Shown one piece after another: positions 31,827 to 43,984 of a DNA stretch of 64,000 bases. Every line of letters begins with the position of its first letter. The stretch's first letter is position 1. Below the pieces are notes generated by a model. That model ran no database searches and was not told the origin of the DNA. It saw nothing but the letters and a program-made list of their open reading frames with translations. The DNA is from Streptococcus sp. X13SY08 (GTDB taxonomy: Bacteria > Bacillota > Bacilli > Lactobacillales > Streptococcaceae), in the NCBI RefSeq assembly GCF_001182825.2, contig NZ_LFYO02000002.1, forward strand, positions 186,001-250,000, given 5' to 3'. The position numbers and the translations under genes were made by a program.

Positions 31827-32858
31827 ATGAAAAGACGAAAACGTGCACGTCTGATTTACAACCCGACCTCGGGTCAAGAAATCATGAAGAAAAATGTCGC
31901 AGAAGTCTTAGATATTTTAGAGGGATTCGGCTACGAAACTTCCGCCTTTCGGACAACTCCTGAAAAAGATTCGGCTAAAAATGAAGCAACAAGAGCCGCC
32001 AAGACAGGCTTTGATTTGGTCATTGCAGCGGGTGGAGATGGCACTATCAATGAGGTGGTGAATGGAATCGCACCATTGCCACACCGACCAAAGATGGCGA
32101 TTATTCCTACAGGGACAACCAATGATTACGCACGTGCGCTCAAGGTTCCACGTGGAAATCCGATTGAAGCCGCTAAAATGATTGGGAAAAATCAGACCGT
32201 CCTCATGGACATTGGTCATGCCAAAACCATCAAGCACGATCAAGCACACGAATCCTATTTTATCAACATTGCGGCAGCAGGAACGCTGACGGAATTGACT
32301 TATAGTGTCCCTAGCCAGCTTAAGACGATGTTTGGCTATCTAGCCTATGTGGTGAAAGGTGCCGAGCTCTTGCCGCGCGTCCAATTCACACCTGTTCGCG
32401 TACAGCATGATGGGGGCGTATTTGAAGGAAAGGTCTCTATGATTTTCGTAGCATTGACCAATTCTATTGGTGGGTTTGAACAGATTGTTCCCGATGCAAA
32501 GCTTGATGATGGGCAGTTTACTTTGCTAATGGTCAAGACCGGGAATTTGTTTGAAATCCTTCATTTAATCCGTCAAGTACTGGATGGCGGAAAGCACATC
32601 AATAGCCCCAAAATTGAATATATCAAAACTCGCAGTCTAAAAATCAAATCTCTGATTAGTCAAAATCGACTCTTGTTAAACTTGGATGGTGAATATGGTG
32701 GTGATGCACCTGTTGAGCTCACTAATTTAGCTAATCATATTGAAATTTTTGCTGATACGGATAAAGTTTCAAATGAAGCTATTACCGTTGATACAAAACT
32801 CAGTGAAATGACACAAAATTTCATGGACGAAATTACGCATTTTGAAGAGACTATATAA
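31827..32858 (+). CDS. dgkB: Diacylglycerol kinase-family lipid kinase
   Basis: 343 residues. The catalytic motif is AAGGDGTINEVVNG near residue 69, preceded by IYNPTSGQE at the N-terminus and followed by PTGTTNDYARAL. It probably recycles diacylglycerol from lipoteichoic acid synthesis into phosphatidic acid, as DgkB does in other Firmicutes. The start is ten bases after ligA with a GGAGG site, so it is co-transcribed. Confidence 0.9.
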   Translation: MKRRKRARLIYNPTSGQEIMKKNVAEVLDILEGFGYETSAFRTTPEKDSAKNEATRAAKTGFDLVIAAGGDGTINEVVNGIAPLPHRPKMAIIPTGTTNDYARALKVPRGNPIEAAKMIGKNQTVLMDIGHAKTIKHDQAHESYFINIAAAGTLTELTYSVPSQLKTMFGYLAYVVKGAELLPRVQFTPVRVQHDGGVFEGKVSMIFVALTNSIGGFEQIVPDAKLDDGQFTLLMVKTGNLFEILHLIRQVLDGGKHINSPKIEYIKTRSLKIKSLISQNRLLLNLDGEYGGDAPVELTNLANHIEIFADTDKVSNEAITVDTKLSEMTQNFMDEITHFEETI

Positions 32859-32935
32859 TAGGAAGAAAAGGTGGTCAATCTGCTTTTTCTTTTTATTTTC
32901 CCTATTTATAAAATGTTTCCATACCGCGTATTTCC

Positions 32936-32964
32936 TTGACAAATGCATTTTTTAGGAGTATGCT
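32936..32964 (+). promoter_or_regulatory. Promoter of the ATP synthase operon
   Basis: TTGACA (32936-32941), a 17-base spacer and TATGCT (32959-32964), about 35 bases before atpE. Confidence 0.75.
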
Positions 32965-32998
32965 AACTTAGTATAAAAATTTAAAGGAGACTTTTAAA

Positions 32999-33202
32999 AT
33001 GGATTTGTCTGCATTAGCATTGGGGATGGCTACTTTAGGTGTTAGTATCGGTGAGGGTTTGCTTGTTTCAGCTTATTTGAACTCTACAGCACGTCAACCA
33101 GAATTGCAAAGTAAATTATTGACAGGGGTATTCCTCGGCGTTGCCTTTATCGAAGGTACATTCTTTATTACCTTGGCTATGACTTTCTTGTTCCGTGGCT
33201 AA
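32999..33202 (+). CDS. atpE: F0F1 ATP synthase subunit c
   Basis: A 67-residue two-helix proteolipid, the short form typical of streptococci. The proton-binding glutamate is in GVAFIEGTFF (helix 2). It forms the rotor ring. The order with c before a (atpE-atpB) is characteristic of streptococci, where the enzyme mainly pumps protons out for acid tolerance. The ribosome site is AAAGGAG. Confidence 0.95.
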   Translation: MDLSALALGMATLGVSIGEGLLVSAYLNSTARQPELQSKLLTGVFLGVAFIEGTFFITLAMTFLFRG

Positions 33203-33239
33203 ACCGAATCGTTAAAATATAGAAAAGGGGGAACCTTCT

Positions 33240-33956
33240 TTGGAAGAGAGTATGAATCCAACCCTTCAGATTGGTCCAATCACCTTCGATTTGACAATGG
33301 TACTGGTATCAGCCATTACGGTTTTGATTGTGTTTGCCTTGGTATTTTGGGCGAGTCGTAAGATGCAATTGAAGCCAAAAGGGAAGCAAAATGTTTTAGA
33401 GTATATCTACGACATGACGATTAATTTTACAAAGGGAAACTTGGGAGAAGAAGAAGCCAAGCGCTACAATCTTTTTTTCTTTGTTCTTTTTACTTTCCTT
33501 GTCCTAGCCAATAACTTGGGTTTGATGACAAAAATCGAAACAGCTCAAGGGCATAATCTTTGGACGTCACCAACTGCGAATATGGCTTATGACTTTGGTC
33601 TTGCTATTATTGCAACAGTATTTTGTCATGCAGAAGGCATTCGTCGTCGAGGATTGAAAGGTTATTTGAAATCATTTATCACGCCACTTGTGATGACACC
33701 GATGAATATTTTGGAAGAAGTGACTAATTTGGCTTCCTTGGCTTTACGTCTCTACGGAAATATCTTCGCAGGGGAAGTATTAGTGTCACTTTTGCTTCAG
33801 ATGTCTCAGGCAAATGGCTTTACTTATCCGATTGCGCTTTTGCTAAATGTTATTTGGACAGGTTTTTCTGTCTTTATCTCATGTTTGCAAGCTTACGTAT
33901 ACGTGATGTTAGTTTCCATGTATTTAGATAAAAAGATTTCAGGTGAAAAACAATAA
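33240..33956 (+). CDS. atpB: F0F1 ATP synthase subunit a
   Basis: 238 residues with five to six membrane segments. The essential arginine lies in [21 protein letters not shown] chose the TTG at 33240 ([13 protein letters not shown]), which has a GGGGGAA site and matches the N-terminus of other streptococcal subunits; the ATG at 33252 is the alternative. It forms the stator half-channels. Confidence 0.95.
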   Translation: MEESMNPTLQIGPITFDLTMVLVSAITVLIVFALVFWASRKMQLKPKGKQNVLEYIYDMTINFTKGNLGEEEAKRYNLFFFVLFTFLVLANNLGLMTKIETAQGHNLWTSPTANMAYDFGLAIIATVFCHAEGIRRRGLKGYLKSFITPLVMTPMNILEEVTNLASLALRLYGNIFAGEVLVSLLLQMSQANGFTYPIALLLNVIWTGFSVFISCLQAYVYVMLVSMYLDKKISGEKQ

Positions 33957-33974
33957 GAAAGGAAGAGAAAATTC

Positions 33975-34478
33975 ATGATAACAACAATGATTGGATACAG
34001 TGAAATACTTGGAAATTTCGTACTGGTAACAGCTTCTTTCTTAATTCTCTTGATTTTGATTCGTGTCTTTGCATGGAAAAATATTACGGGAATTTTTGAA
34101 AAACGTGCTGCTAAAATTGCCGGCGATTTAGATGAAGCTGCAGCAAAAACACAAGCAGCAGAAGAGTTGGTGCAACAACGTCAGGATGAGTTGGTAGCCG
34201 GTCGTATCGAAAGTAAAAAAATCATTCAGGACGCTGTTGAACGCGCTAAAGTTGAGAAAAAACACATTCTTGAACAAGCTGGCGTAGAAGTAGATGCTAT
34301 GAAGAAAAAGGCGGAATTGGAAATCACTGCTGACAAACGTGAAGCACAAGAAAACCTCCGCGTCCAAGTGGCTAATCTTGCTGTTGATTTGGCAGGGAAA
34401 ATCATTTTGGAAGACTTGGACCAACAAGCTCACAGTGACTTAATCGATCGGTATATTGATAGATTAGGAGACAAGTAA
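33975..34478 (+). CDS. atpF: F0F1 ATP synthase subunit b
   Basis: 167 residues. One N-terminal membrane helix (FVLVTASFLILLILIRVFAW) is followed by a long charged helix that forms the peripheral stalk. AGGAAG precedes the ATG. The stop overlaps the atpH start as TAATG. Confidence 0.95.
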   Translation: MITTMIGYSEILGNFVLVTASFLILLILIRVFAWKNITGIFEKRAAKIAGDLDEAAAKTQAAEELVQQRQDELVAGRIESKKIIQDAVERAKVEKKHILEQAGVEVDAMKKKAELEITADKREAQENLRVQVANLAVDLAGKIILEDLDQQAHSDLIDRYIDRLGDK

Positions 34479-35011
34479 TGGGTGTAAAAGAAACGGCCGT
34501 CGTGCAAAAATATGCTCAAAACTTTGTAGATCGCTATGGGGATCGTGAAGATATTTGGCATGTGTACGATGAAGTTCAACACATTGTCCATATTATTCGT
34601 GATACTCGATTGAATCGAATTTTGATTTCTTCAACTGTTTCGACAAAGGATAAAGAAGAATTCATTCGGATCCTTCGTCGTTCAGAATATCGTTTTGTCA
34701 ATGATTTAGTAGAGGCTATTATTCAGGAGGGCAACGCAGACTTGCTCTTGTCAACTCTGGAAGAAGTTCTCTTAAAAATCAGCAAAAGTAAAAATGAATT
34801 TGACATGGTCATAACGTCTATTCAATCCTTATCAGACGAACAAAAACAACGATTGGCAGCTTTGGCAGAATCACGTTTTGATGTCAAAGTGCGCAATGTG
34901 TTGGAACAAATTGATAGAGAAATACTTGGTGGATTTATTGTTACAGTTAACCATCGAGTCATTGATGCTAGTGTCCGAACGCAATTAAAAGACATTAGAA
35001 AAAAGCTTTAA
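34478..35011 (+). CDS. atpH: F0F1 ATP synthase subunit delta
   Basis: 177 residues, OSCP-type stator subunit. The conserved C-terminal strand is visible as [20 protein letters not shown]. Translationally coupled to atpF. Confidence 0.95.
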   Translation: MGVKETAVVQKYAQNFVDRYGDREDIWHVYDEVQHIVHIIRDTRLNRILISSTVSTKDKEEFIRILRRSEYRFVNDLVEAIIQEGNADLLLSTLEEVLLKISKSKNEFDMVITSIQSLSDEQKQRLAALAESRFDVKVRNVLEQIDREILGGFIVTVNHRVIDASVRTQLKDIRKKL

Positions 35012-35030
35012 GATAGAAAGTGGTGTTCTT

Positions 35031-36536
35031 TTGGTAATAAACACACAAGAAATTAGCGCTTTACTAAAACAACAAATTGAAGAGTATCAACCCGATTTTG
35101 ACTATACCGAAACTGGTGTTGTGACCTATATTGGTGATGGAATTGCTCGTGCCCAAGGTTTAGATAATGCCATGAGTGGTGAGCTGTTAATCTTTGAAAA
35201 TGGCACAATCGGTATGGCACAAAACTTAGAGACGGCTGATGTCGGGATTATTATCTTGGGAGAATTCTCTAATATCCGTGAAGGTTCAGTTGTGCGTCGT
35301 ACGGGTAAAATCATGGAAGTTCCTGTCGGGAATGCCTTGATTGGTCGTGTCATCAATCCTCTTGGTCAGCCAGTAGATGGACTTGGTGAAATTCGTACCA
35401 GCAAAACTCGTCCAATTGAGTATCCTGCGCCGGGTGTTATGCAGCGTAAATCCGTTAGCGAACCTTTGCAAACAGGACTCAAGGCCATTGATGCCTTAGT
35501 ACCAATTGGTCGTGGGCAACGTGAGTTGATTATCGGTGACCGTCAAACAGGGAAAACATCTGTTGCCATCGATGCGATTTTGAATCAAAAAGGTCAAGAT
35601 ATGATTTGTATCTATGTAGCCATTGGTCAAAAAGAATCAACCGTTCGTTCACAAGTTGAAACTCTTCGTCAGTATGGTGCGCTTGATTATACAATCGTTG
35701 TGACAGCTTCTGCCTCACAGCCGTCTCCATTGCTCTTCCTTGCGCCTTATGCAGGGGTTGCTATGGCAGAGGAATTTATGTATGAAGGCAAGCATGTTCT
35801 CATTGTTTATGATGATTTGTCAAAACAAGCGGTAGCTTATCGTGAATTGTCCTTGCTCCTTCGTCGTCCTCCAGGTCGTGAAGCTTATCCAGGTGATGTA
35901 TTCTACCTCCATTCACGTCTCTTGGAGCGTTCTGCAAAGGTTTCTGATGAATTAGGTGGTGGTTCCATTACAGCTCTGCCATTTATTGAAACACAAGCAG
36001 GGGACATTTCAGCTTATATTGCGACCAACGTGATTTCAATTACAGATGGACAAATTTTCTTGAAAGACGATTTGTTCAACTCAGGTATCCGTCCAGCTAT
36101 TGATGCGGGTTCATCCGTATCTCGTGTTGGGGGTTCTGCTCAAATCAAGGCTATGAAAAAAGTTGCTGGTACTCTGCGTATCGACCTTGCTTCTTATCGT
36201 GAACTAGAGGCCTTCACGCAGTTTGGTTCAGATTTAGATGCAGCAACACAAGCCAAATTGAACCGCGGTCGTCGTACCGTTGAAGTGTTGAAGCAGCCAT
36301 TACACAAACCATTGCCAGTCGAAAAGCAAGTCTTAATCTTGTACGCTTTGACCAATGGATTCCTTGATTCAGTTCCGATTGATGATGTCTTGTCATTTGA
36401 AGAAGAATTATATTCTTATTTTGATTTACATTATGATGCACTTCTTGAAGTCATTCGGACAACTAAAGACTTGCCAGATACAAACGAATTGAATGAAGCC
36501 ATTCAAGAGTTTAAAGACCAGTCTATTTTTAAATAA
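35031..36536 (+). CDS. atpA: F0F1 ATP synthase subunit alpha
   Basis: 501 residues. The P-loop is [15 protein letters not shown] near residue 169, and the signature is [14 protein letters not shown]. The start is a TTG ([14 protein letters not shown]), which aligns with the usual MAINAQE start of streptococcal subunits and follows an AAAGTGGTG site. It is the second TTG start in this operon. Confidence 0.96.
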   Translation: MVINTQEISALLKQQIEEYQPDFDYTETGVVTYIGDGIARAQGLDNAMSGELLIFENGTIGMAQNLETADVGIIILGEFSNIREGSVVRRTGKIMEVPVGNALIGRVINPLGQPVDGLGEIRTSKTRPIEYPAPGVMQRKSVSEPLQTGLKAIDALVPIGRGQRELIIGDRQTGKTSVAIDAILNQKGQDMICIYVAIGQKESTVRSQVETLRQYGALDYTIVVTASASQPSPLLFLAPYAGVAMAEEFMYEGKHVLIVYDDLSKQAVAYRELSLLLRRPPGREAYPGDVFYLHSRLLERSAKVSDELGGGSITALPFIETQAGDISAYIATNVISITDGQIFLKDDLFNSGIRPAIDAGSSVSRVGGSAQIKAMKKVAGTLRIDLASYRELEAFTQFGSDLDAATQAKLNRGRRTVEVLKQPLHKPLPVEKQVLILYALTNGFLDSVPIDDVLSFEEELYSYFDLHYDALLEVIRTTKDLPDTNELNEAIQEFKDQSIFK

Positions 36537-36551
36537 TGAGGGAGTGTAAGA

Positions 36552-37430
36552 ATGGCAGGTTCTCTAAACGAAATCAAAACAAAAATTGCATCAACTAAGA
36601 AAACCAGTCAGATTACAGGTGCTATGCAGATGGTTTCTGCTGCTAAAATAGCTAAGTCAGAGCAATCTGCAAAATCCTTTCAAATTTATGCGAATAAGGT
36701 TCGTCAAGTGACGACAGATATTTTGCGGACGGAGCTAATGAGTGGGGATATTAGCAATCCTATGCTCATTCGGCGCGAAGTTAAAAAAACTGGTTATATT
36801 GTCATTACATCTGATAGTGGGCTAAAAGGTGCCTACAATTCGACTATTCTAAAAGCTGTTATGGGTATGATTGAACAAGACCATGATAGTAAGGATGAGT
36901 ACGAAATTATCGCTATCGGCAGCATGGGGGCTGATTTCTTCCGTGCACGCAAGATGAATCCCATCTTTGAGTTGCGCGGGATTGCTGATGACCCAAGCTT
37001 TGAAGAAGTTCAAAAGATTATTTCTAAGTCTGTAGAAATGTACAAAAATGAAATTTTCGATGAACTCTATGTTTGTTACAATCACCATGTCAATAGTTTG
37101 ACTAGTCAGGTGCGTGTACAACAGATGTTGCCAATTGAGGATTTGGACCATAACGAGGTAGATGGCTATACAGCGACTTTTGAGATGGAACCAAGCCGTG
37201 AAGCAATCTTGAATCAGCTCTTGCCGCAATATGCTGAGTCAATGATTTACGGGGCTCTTTTAGATGCAAAAACAGCTGAAAATGCTGCGGGTATGACCGC
37301 CATGCAAACAGCGACAGATAACGCAAAAAATGTTATTACAGACTTAACAATTCAATACAATCGAGCTCGTCAAGCAGCTATTACCCAAGAAATTACGGAA
37401 ATTGTTGCAGGAGCATCAGCATTGGAATAG
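36552..37430 (+). CDS. atpG: F0F1 ATP synthase subunit gamma
   Basis: 292 residues, the central rotor shaft. The N-terminal helix reads [20 protein letters not shown]. The C-terminal family signature is [18 protein letters not shown]. The ribosome site is GGGAGTG. It should be followed closely by atpD, but a 421-base spacer filled with repeats intervenes. Confidence 0.96.
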   Translation: MAGSLNEIKTKIASTKKTSQITGAMQMVSAAKIAKSEQSAKSFQIYANKVRQVTTDILRTELMSGDISNPMLIRREVKKTGYIVITSDSGLKGAYNSTILKAVMGMIEQDHDSKDEYEIIAIGSMGADFFRARKMNPIFELRGIADDPSFEEVQKIISKSVEMYKNEIFDELYVCYNHHVNSLTSQVRVQQMLPIEDLDHNEVDGYTATFEMEPSREAILNQLLPQYAESMIYGALLDAKTAENAAGMTAMQTATDNAKNVITDLTIQYNRARQAAITQEITEIVAGASALE

Positions 37431-37447
37431 AAAAATCTAATTTAATG

Positions 37448-39258
<1,811 letters not shown>

Positions 39259-39267
39259 AGGTGGCTT

Positions 39268-39684
39268 ATGGCTCAAATGACAGTACAAATTGTAACACCA
39301 GATGGTATTCGCTATGACCACCATGCTGCTTTTGTCTTGGTAAAGACCAAGGAAGGGGAGCTAGGGATTTATCCTGGTCACGTGGAATTAATTGCAGTAC
39401 TTGAAATTGATGAAATCAAGGTTCGTCGTATTGATGATGAGAATCACGTGGACTGGATTGCGGTTAATGGTGGTATTATCGAGGTTAATAAAAACTTAAT
39501 TACCATCGTTTCTGACTCTGCTGAGCGTGCGCGGGATATCGATATCAGTCGTGCTGAACGTGCGAAATTGCGTGCTGAGCGTGAGATGGAAGAAGCACAG
39601 AATGCCAAAAATATTGATATGGAACGTCGGGCTAGCATTGCTTTGCAACGTGCGCTCAATCGTATCCGTGTCGGAAATAAATAA
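39268..39684 (+). CDS. atpC: F0F1 ATP synthase subunit epsilon
   Basis: 138 residues. A beta-sandwich N-terminal domain ([33 protein letters not shown]) is followed by a two-helix C-terminus rich in R/A/E. It couples rotation to catalysis and inhibits ATP hydrolysis. Last gene of the ATP synthase operon. Confidence 0.96.
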   Translation: MAQMTVQIVTPDGIRYDHHAAFVLVKTKEGELGIYPGHVELIAVLEIDEIKVRRIDDENHVDWIAVNGGIIEVNKNLITIVSDSAERARDIDISRAERAKLRAEREMEEAQNAKNIDMERRASIALQRALNRIRVGNK

Positions 39685-39699
39685 GGGAAAGATTTTGTT

Positions 39700-39708
39700 T
39701 GGTATAAT
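39700..39708 (+). promoter_or_regulatory. Extended -10 promoter ahead of the DUF1146-murA genes
   Basis: TGGTATAAT is an extended -10 with no clear -35. The ATG of the next gene is only six bases downstream of the hexamer, so a transcript from here would be leaderless or nearly so for that gene. Confidence 0.5.
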
Positions 39709-39714
39709 AGGAAT

Positions 39715-39948
39715 ATGATTGCAACGATTTTAGCATTAATTAGCCATCTTTTCTTTATTGTGATGGCACATCAATTGTTGGTGAGTGTAGTGGATTGGTC
39801 CAAGTGGTTAAAAGGTACAGCCGAAAACAAGGGAAAAATTCAGTTATTTCTTTTATTTGTGGCTATTGCTTTAGGCTATTTAGTTTCCACTTTTTTCTTG
39901 GATTTGCTGACCCTCAGTCGCACTTTGGCCGTTGGTTTGACCAGCTAG
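39715..39948 (+). CDS. DUF1146 family small membrane protein
   Basis: 77 residues with two membrane helices (ATILALISHLFFIVMAHQLL and LFLLFVAIALGYLVSTFFL) around a short basic loop containing VVDWSKWLK. DUF1146 proteins lie between the ATP synthase operon and murA in many Firmicutes; function unknown. AGGA lies right before the ATG. Confidence 0.88.
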   Translation: MIATILALISHLFFIVMAHQLLVSVVDWSKWLKGTAENKGKIQLFLLFVAIALGYLVSTFFLDLLTLSRTLAVGLTS

Positions 39949-39975
39949 TTAATTCAAATAGAACGAGGATGTAAA

Positions 39976-41250
39976 ATGGATACGATTATCGTACGTGGTG
40001 GGAAGAATCGCCTAGAAGGTCAAGTGACCATTGAAGGCGCTAAAAATGCTGTTTTGCCCCTATTAGCGGCTACTGTTTTGGCTAGCGAAGGACAAACTAC
40101 TTTGTCCAATGTACCGATTTTGTCGGATGTCTTTACCATGAATAATGTGGTGAGAGGTCTCAATGTGGCTGTGACATTTGACCAGAGTGAGAAAGAGATT
40201 CATGTGGATGCTAGTGGCGAATTAGGTAGTCAGGCTCCTTATAAATATGTCAATCAAATGCGTGCTTCTATCGTGGTTTTAGGACCGATTTTGGCACGGA
40301 ATGGATTTGCGAAGGTTTCTATGCCGGGTGGTTGTACTATTGGTAGTCGCCCGATTGACCTTCACCTCAAAGGTTTGGAGGCAATGGGCGCCCAGATTAC
40401 CCAAAAAGCTGGTAATATAGAGGCTCGTGCTGACAAGCTAAAAGGTGCACATATTTACATGGATTTCCCTAGCGTAGGAGCTACACAAAATCTCATGATG
40501 GCAGCTACTTTGGCTGATGGTGTGACTACCATTGAAAATGCTGCGCGTGAGCCAGAAATTGTTGATTTAGCCATTTTACTCAATAAAATGGGGGCTAACG
40601 TCAAGGGAGCAGGTACCGAAACTTTGGTGATCAAAGGTGTTGAAAAGATGCATGGAGCAGAGCACCAAGTGGTGCAAGACCGCATCGAAGCAGGTACATT
40701 TATGGTTGCTGCTGCCATGACAGGTGGCGATGTTCTGGTAAAGGACGCTATCTGGGAACACAACCGTCCGCTTATTTCTAAAATGATGGAAATGGGAGTT
40801 CAGGTGACAGAAGAGCCTGAAGGTATTCGCGTGCGTTCGCAAGTGGACATGCTCAAACCTGTTACCGTTAAAACTTTGCCACATCCAGGTTTTCCGACTG
40901 ATATGCAGGCACAGTTTACAGCTCTGATGGCGGTTGCTAAGGGGGAATCGACCATGATTGAAACGGTCTTTGAGAATCGCTTCCAACACTTGGAAGAAAT
41001 GCGTCGTATGGATTTGCATTCTGAAATTTTGCGTGATACAGCTATTATTTCAGGTGGTGGCACTCTGCAAGGGGCAGAAGTGATGTCATCAGATTTGCGT
41101 GCTAGTGCAGCTTTGATTTTGAGTGGCTTAGTGGCAGAAGGTGTGACAACTGTTGGGAAACTAACGCATCTAGACCGTGGTTACTATCAATTCCATGAAA
41201 AATTAGCGGCGCTCGGTGCAGATATTGAACGAATAAATGGTGAGGAATAG
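39976..41250 (+). CDS. murA: UDP-N-acetylglucosamine 1-carboxyvinyltransferase
   Basis: 424 residues. It transfers enolpyruvate from PEP to UDP-GlcNAc, the first committed step of peptidoglycan synthesis. The N-terminal lysine motif is [15 protein letters not shown]. The active-site cysteine loop is [18 protein letters not shown] near residue 120 (fosfomycin target). [18 protein letters not shown] is typical. Low-GC Gram-positives carry two copies, and the position after DUF1146 fits the first. Confidence 0.96.
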   Translation: MDTIIVRGGKNRLEGQVTIEGAKNAVLPLLAATVLASEGQTTLSNVPILSDVFTMNNVVRGLNVAVTFDQSEKEIHVDASGELGSQAPYKYVNQMRASIVVLGPILARNGFAKVSMPGGCTIGSRPIDLHLKGLEAMGAQITQKAGNIEARADKLKGAHIYMDFPSVGATQNLMMAATLADGVTTIENAAREPEIVDLAILLNKMGANVKGAGTETLVIKGVEKMHGAEHQVVQDRIEAGTFMVAAAMTGGDVLVKDAIWEHNRPLISKMMEMGVQVTEEPEGIRVRSQVDMLKPVTVKTLPHPGFPTDMQAQFTALMAVAKGESTMIETVFENRFQHLEEMRRMDLHSEILRDTAIISGGGTLQGAEVMSSDLRASAALILSGLVAEGVTTVGKLTHLDRGYYQFHEKLAALGADIERINGEE

Positions 41251-41251
41251 A

Positions 41252-41443
41252 ATGGACAAAGAAAGTTTATCATACGTTGGCAGACAGCTTTTGTTGATTT
41301 TGATTGTCCTGCTGTTAGCCCTGATGATCTTTGCTGCGGGACTGATGATTGGTTATGCAGTTGTTGGTGATGGTGATAACGTCTGGGCTATCTTGCGACC
41401 TGAAAAATGGCAAGAAATCATGGGAAAATTCACTGGAAAATAA
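41252..41443 (+). CDS. epuA: EpuA-type small membrane protein (DNA-directed RNA polymerase subunit beta family name)
   Basis: 63 residues from the ATG at 41252, one base after the murA stop. One membrane helix (LLLILIVLLLALMIFAAGLMIG) with a basic N-terminal and a short C-terminal tail (ILRPEKWQEIMGKF). The gene lies between murA and endA, the known streptococcal epuA position; function unclear. Confidence 0.85.
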   Translation: MDKESLSYVGRQLLLILIVLLLALMIFAAGLMIGYAVVGDGDNVWAILRPEKWQEIMGKFTGK

Positions 41444-41446
41444 AAA

Positions 41447-41480
41447 AGAAAAGTCTTGAATGCTATTTTCAAGGCTTTTC
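41447..41480 (+). terminator. Terminator after epuA
   Basis: AAAAGTCTTGAA, short loop, TTCAAGGCTTTT (one G-U), just after the epuA stop. Confidence 0.75.
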
Positions 41481-41506
41481 CTACGAACAAATCAATAAAA
41501 GGGTTC

Positions 41507-41916
41507 ATGAATAATAAAAACGTAAACAAACAGACACTTAGTTTATTGAGTTTGATCGCAACCATTTTGATTGCGCTTGCTGGTTACTGGCTCAACGTTT
41601 CTTCCTCATCAGATACTTTACACGAAGCGCGTAGTCCTGTAACCTATATTCAAAATAGTTCTGTCTTAGGCCGAGAAACACCTTCTGAAGACTTAACACG
41701 TTCTGTCCTCCTAGAGTCAGTTACCATGATTTAGACGCATCCGTCTCTAGCGCACCGTATGCTAACTTGAAAACAAAGACTGTTCAGGGACAGATTGTGC
41801 CAACAGTTGCCAATGCACTTTTAAGCAAGACAACTCGACAGTACAAAGACAGTAATCAGACAGGAAATGGGACAACCCACTTTCGTCCTGCTGGTTGGAA
41901 CCAAGTTTATCAGTGA
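41507..41916 (+). pseudogene. endA: DNA-entry nuclease EndA, truncated
   Basis: Membrane-anchored competence nuclease remnant. The N-terminus (LLSLIATILIALAGYWLNVS) and the region [11 protein letters not shown] are in one frame. The frame then breaks near 41730 and resumes at [14 protein letters not shown], as if about 65-75 bases were lost. It continues through [18 protein letters not shown] to RPAGWNQV and stops inside the next gene. The whole catalytic part, including the DRGH motif, is absent, about 170 residues. DNA uptake by transformation would lack its nuclease. Confidence 0.88.
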
Positions 41917-42370
41917 TCAGTTGCGATTGCGTCCATTTAGAAATAATGATGATGTGGCTCATGCATTGATTTGGTATCAGGACCCGGAAATGGTCTATTT
42001 GGTTGACGGTGTGCGTGAGCCCTACACTATGGAAAAACTTCAGCGCATGTACACCTATTTAAATGACTATGGTCAGCTTTATTGGATTGATTATTTGGAA
42101 AATGGTTCTTGGAAAGCGATTGGAGATGTGACGCTTTGTGAGGATGACTTACCTATTGTCATTGGTGATATGGCTTATCGTGGACGAGGAATTGGTAGAG
42201 CAGTACTGTCAAGATTGATAGAAGAAGCGCGCTTAGCAGGGAGAGGCTATTTGGCAGTCCGTGAAATTTATGATTTCAACCTTCCCTCACAGGCATGCTT
42301 TGAGGCATGTGGCTTTCAAAAAGTAGCCCAGACTGAAAAAGGATATTCCTATCGCTTGAATTTTCCATAA
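41867..42370 (+). CDS. GNAT acetyltransferase, start lost to fusion with the endA remnant
   Basis: The recognisable protein begins about 41903 ([20 protein letters not shown]) and runs 155 residues to the stop. It has the acetyl-CoA loop as [19 protein letters not shown] and ends [20 protein letters not shown]. The ATG at 41867 lies in endA DNA read in another frame, so the native start codon seems deleted together with the 3' half of endA. Substrate unknown. Whether the fused start is used cannot be told from sequence. Confidence 0.65.
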   Translation: MGQPTFVLLVGTKFISDQLRLRPFRNNDDVAHALIWYQDPEMVYLVDGVREPYTMEKLQRMYTYLNDYGQLYWIDYLENGSWKAIGDVTLCEDDLPIVIGDMAYRGRGIGRAVLSRLIEEARLAGRGYLAVREIYDFNLPSQACFEACGFQKVAQTEKGYSYRLNFP

Positions 42371-42376
42371 TGATTC

Positions 42377-42405
42377 TTGCCAAAATGGCCGAAATTTGCT
42401 AAAAT
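42377..42405 (+). promoter_or_regulatory. Promoter for the pheS T-box transcript
   Basis: TTGCCA (42377-42382), a 17-base spacer and TAAAAT (42400-42405). Confidence 0.55.
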
Positions 42406-42615
42406 AAAGCTAATTGAATAGGGGTCTATGAGACTAGTATATCAAAGGAAACTGTCCAGGGAATTGAGCCGTGACTGCAAGCTCAATCAGTGAAAATTGA
42501 TGGAATTCACTCATGTTAAAGACTGATAAAAAAAGGTCTGGTTTACCAGATGAAAACGGATGGTACCGCGTGTCAACGCTCCGCTATGTGGGGAATTGGC
42601 ATGCGTTTTTTCGTA
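42406..42615 (+). promoter_or_regulatory. T-box riboswitch controlling pheST
   Basis: The T-box core ACGGATGGTACCGCG is at 42556-42570. It is followed by a possible terminator stem with AACGC near 42574 and GCGTTTTTT near 42605. Stem I lies upstream, and a TTC phenylalanine codon in TGGAATTCAC (42506-42508) is the likely specifier. Uncharged tRNA-Phe should switch on downstream expression. Confidence 0.88.
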
Positions 42616-42684
42616 TTATGCTAGCTATTCAGGAATCCCAATAAAAATGAAAGGAAGGTTCGGTTGTTTTTACTGGTTAATAGC

Positions 42685-42796
42685 AATTGAACATGCCCTA
42701 ACAGCTGTGTAAAAAAGATAAACGTCTCTTAGACGCTAGCATCAGCGTCAAGTTTCCTACTTTTACTTTGCTGTTTTACGGGCTTTGTATCTTAAA
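42685..42796. repeat. Intergenic palindromic repeat abutting pheS
   Basis: Same family as 37737-37834. It begins AATTGAACATGCCC, has AGCTGTGTAAAAAAGATA in the left arm, TTTTACTTTGC in the right arm, and ends TTTGTATCTT. The pheS ATG follows within four bases of the repeat end, and the nearest AGGAAGG (about 42652) is some 140 bases upstream. Confidence 0.7.
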
Positions 42797-42797
42797 T

Positions 42798-43785
<988 letters not shown>

Positions 43786-43872
43786 GATGTGAAAACGTTA
43801 AAAATACGCTAAAAAATGATGGGAGCTTATCTCATCAAATAGAAGAATGAAAGGAATGGGTAACGAGTTCAC

Positions 43873-43984
43873 GAAACTGAACTCGGGCTACGGACTGTGT
43901 CAAAAAGAGAAACACTTCCTAGATGCAAGCGTCTTCGGAGGGTTTCCTATTTTCACTGTGTCCGTTTAACGCCCTTAGTATCTT
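43873..43984. repeat. Intergenic palindromic repeat abutting pheT
   Basis: Another copy of the family: AAACTGAACTCGGGCTACGG, then GTGTCAAAAAGAGAAA, a CTTCGGAG centre, TTTTCACTGTG and TTAACGCCC, ending TATCTT directly against the pheT ATG. No ribosome site lies between the repeat and the start. Confidence 0.72.

Noticed and set aside
42555..42575. Independent riboswitch other than T-box
   Set aside because: The GGTACCGCG core and the position before pheST identify a T-box.
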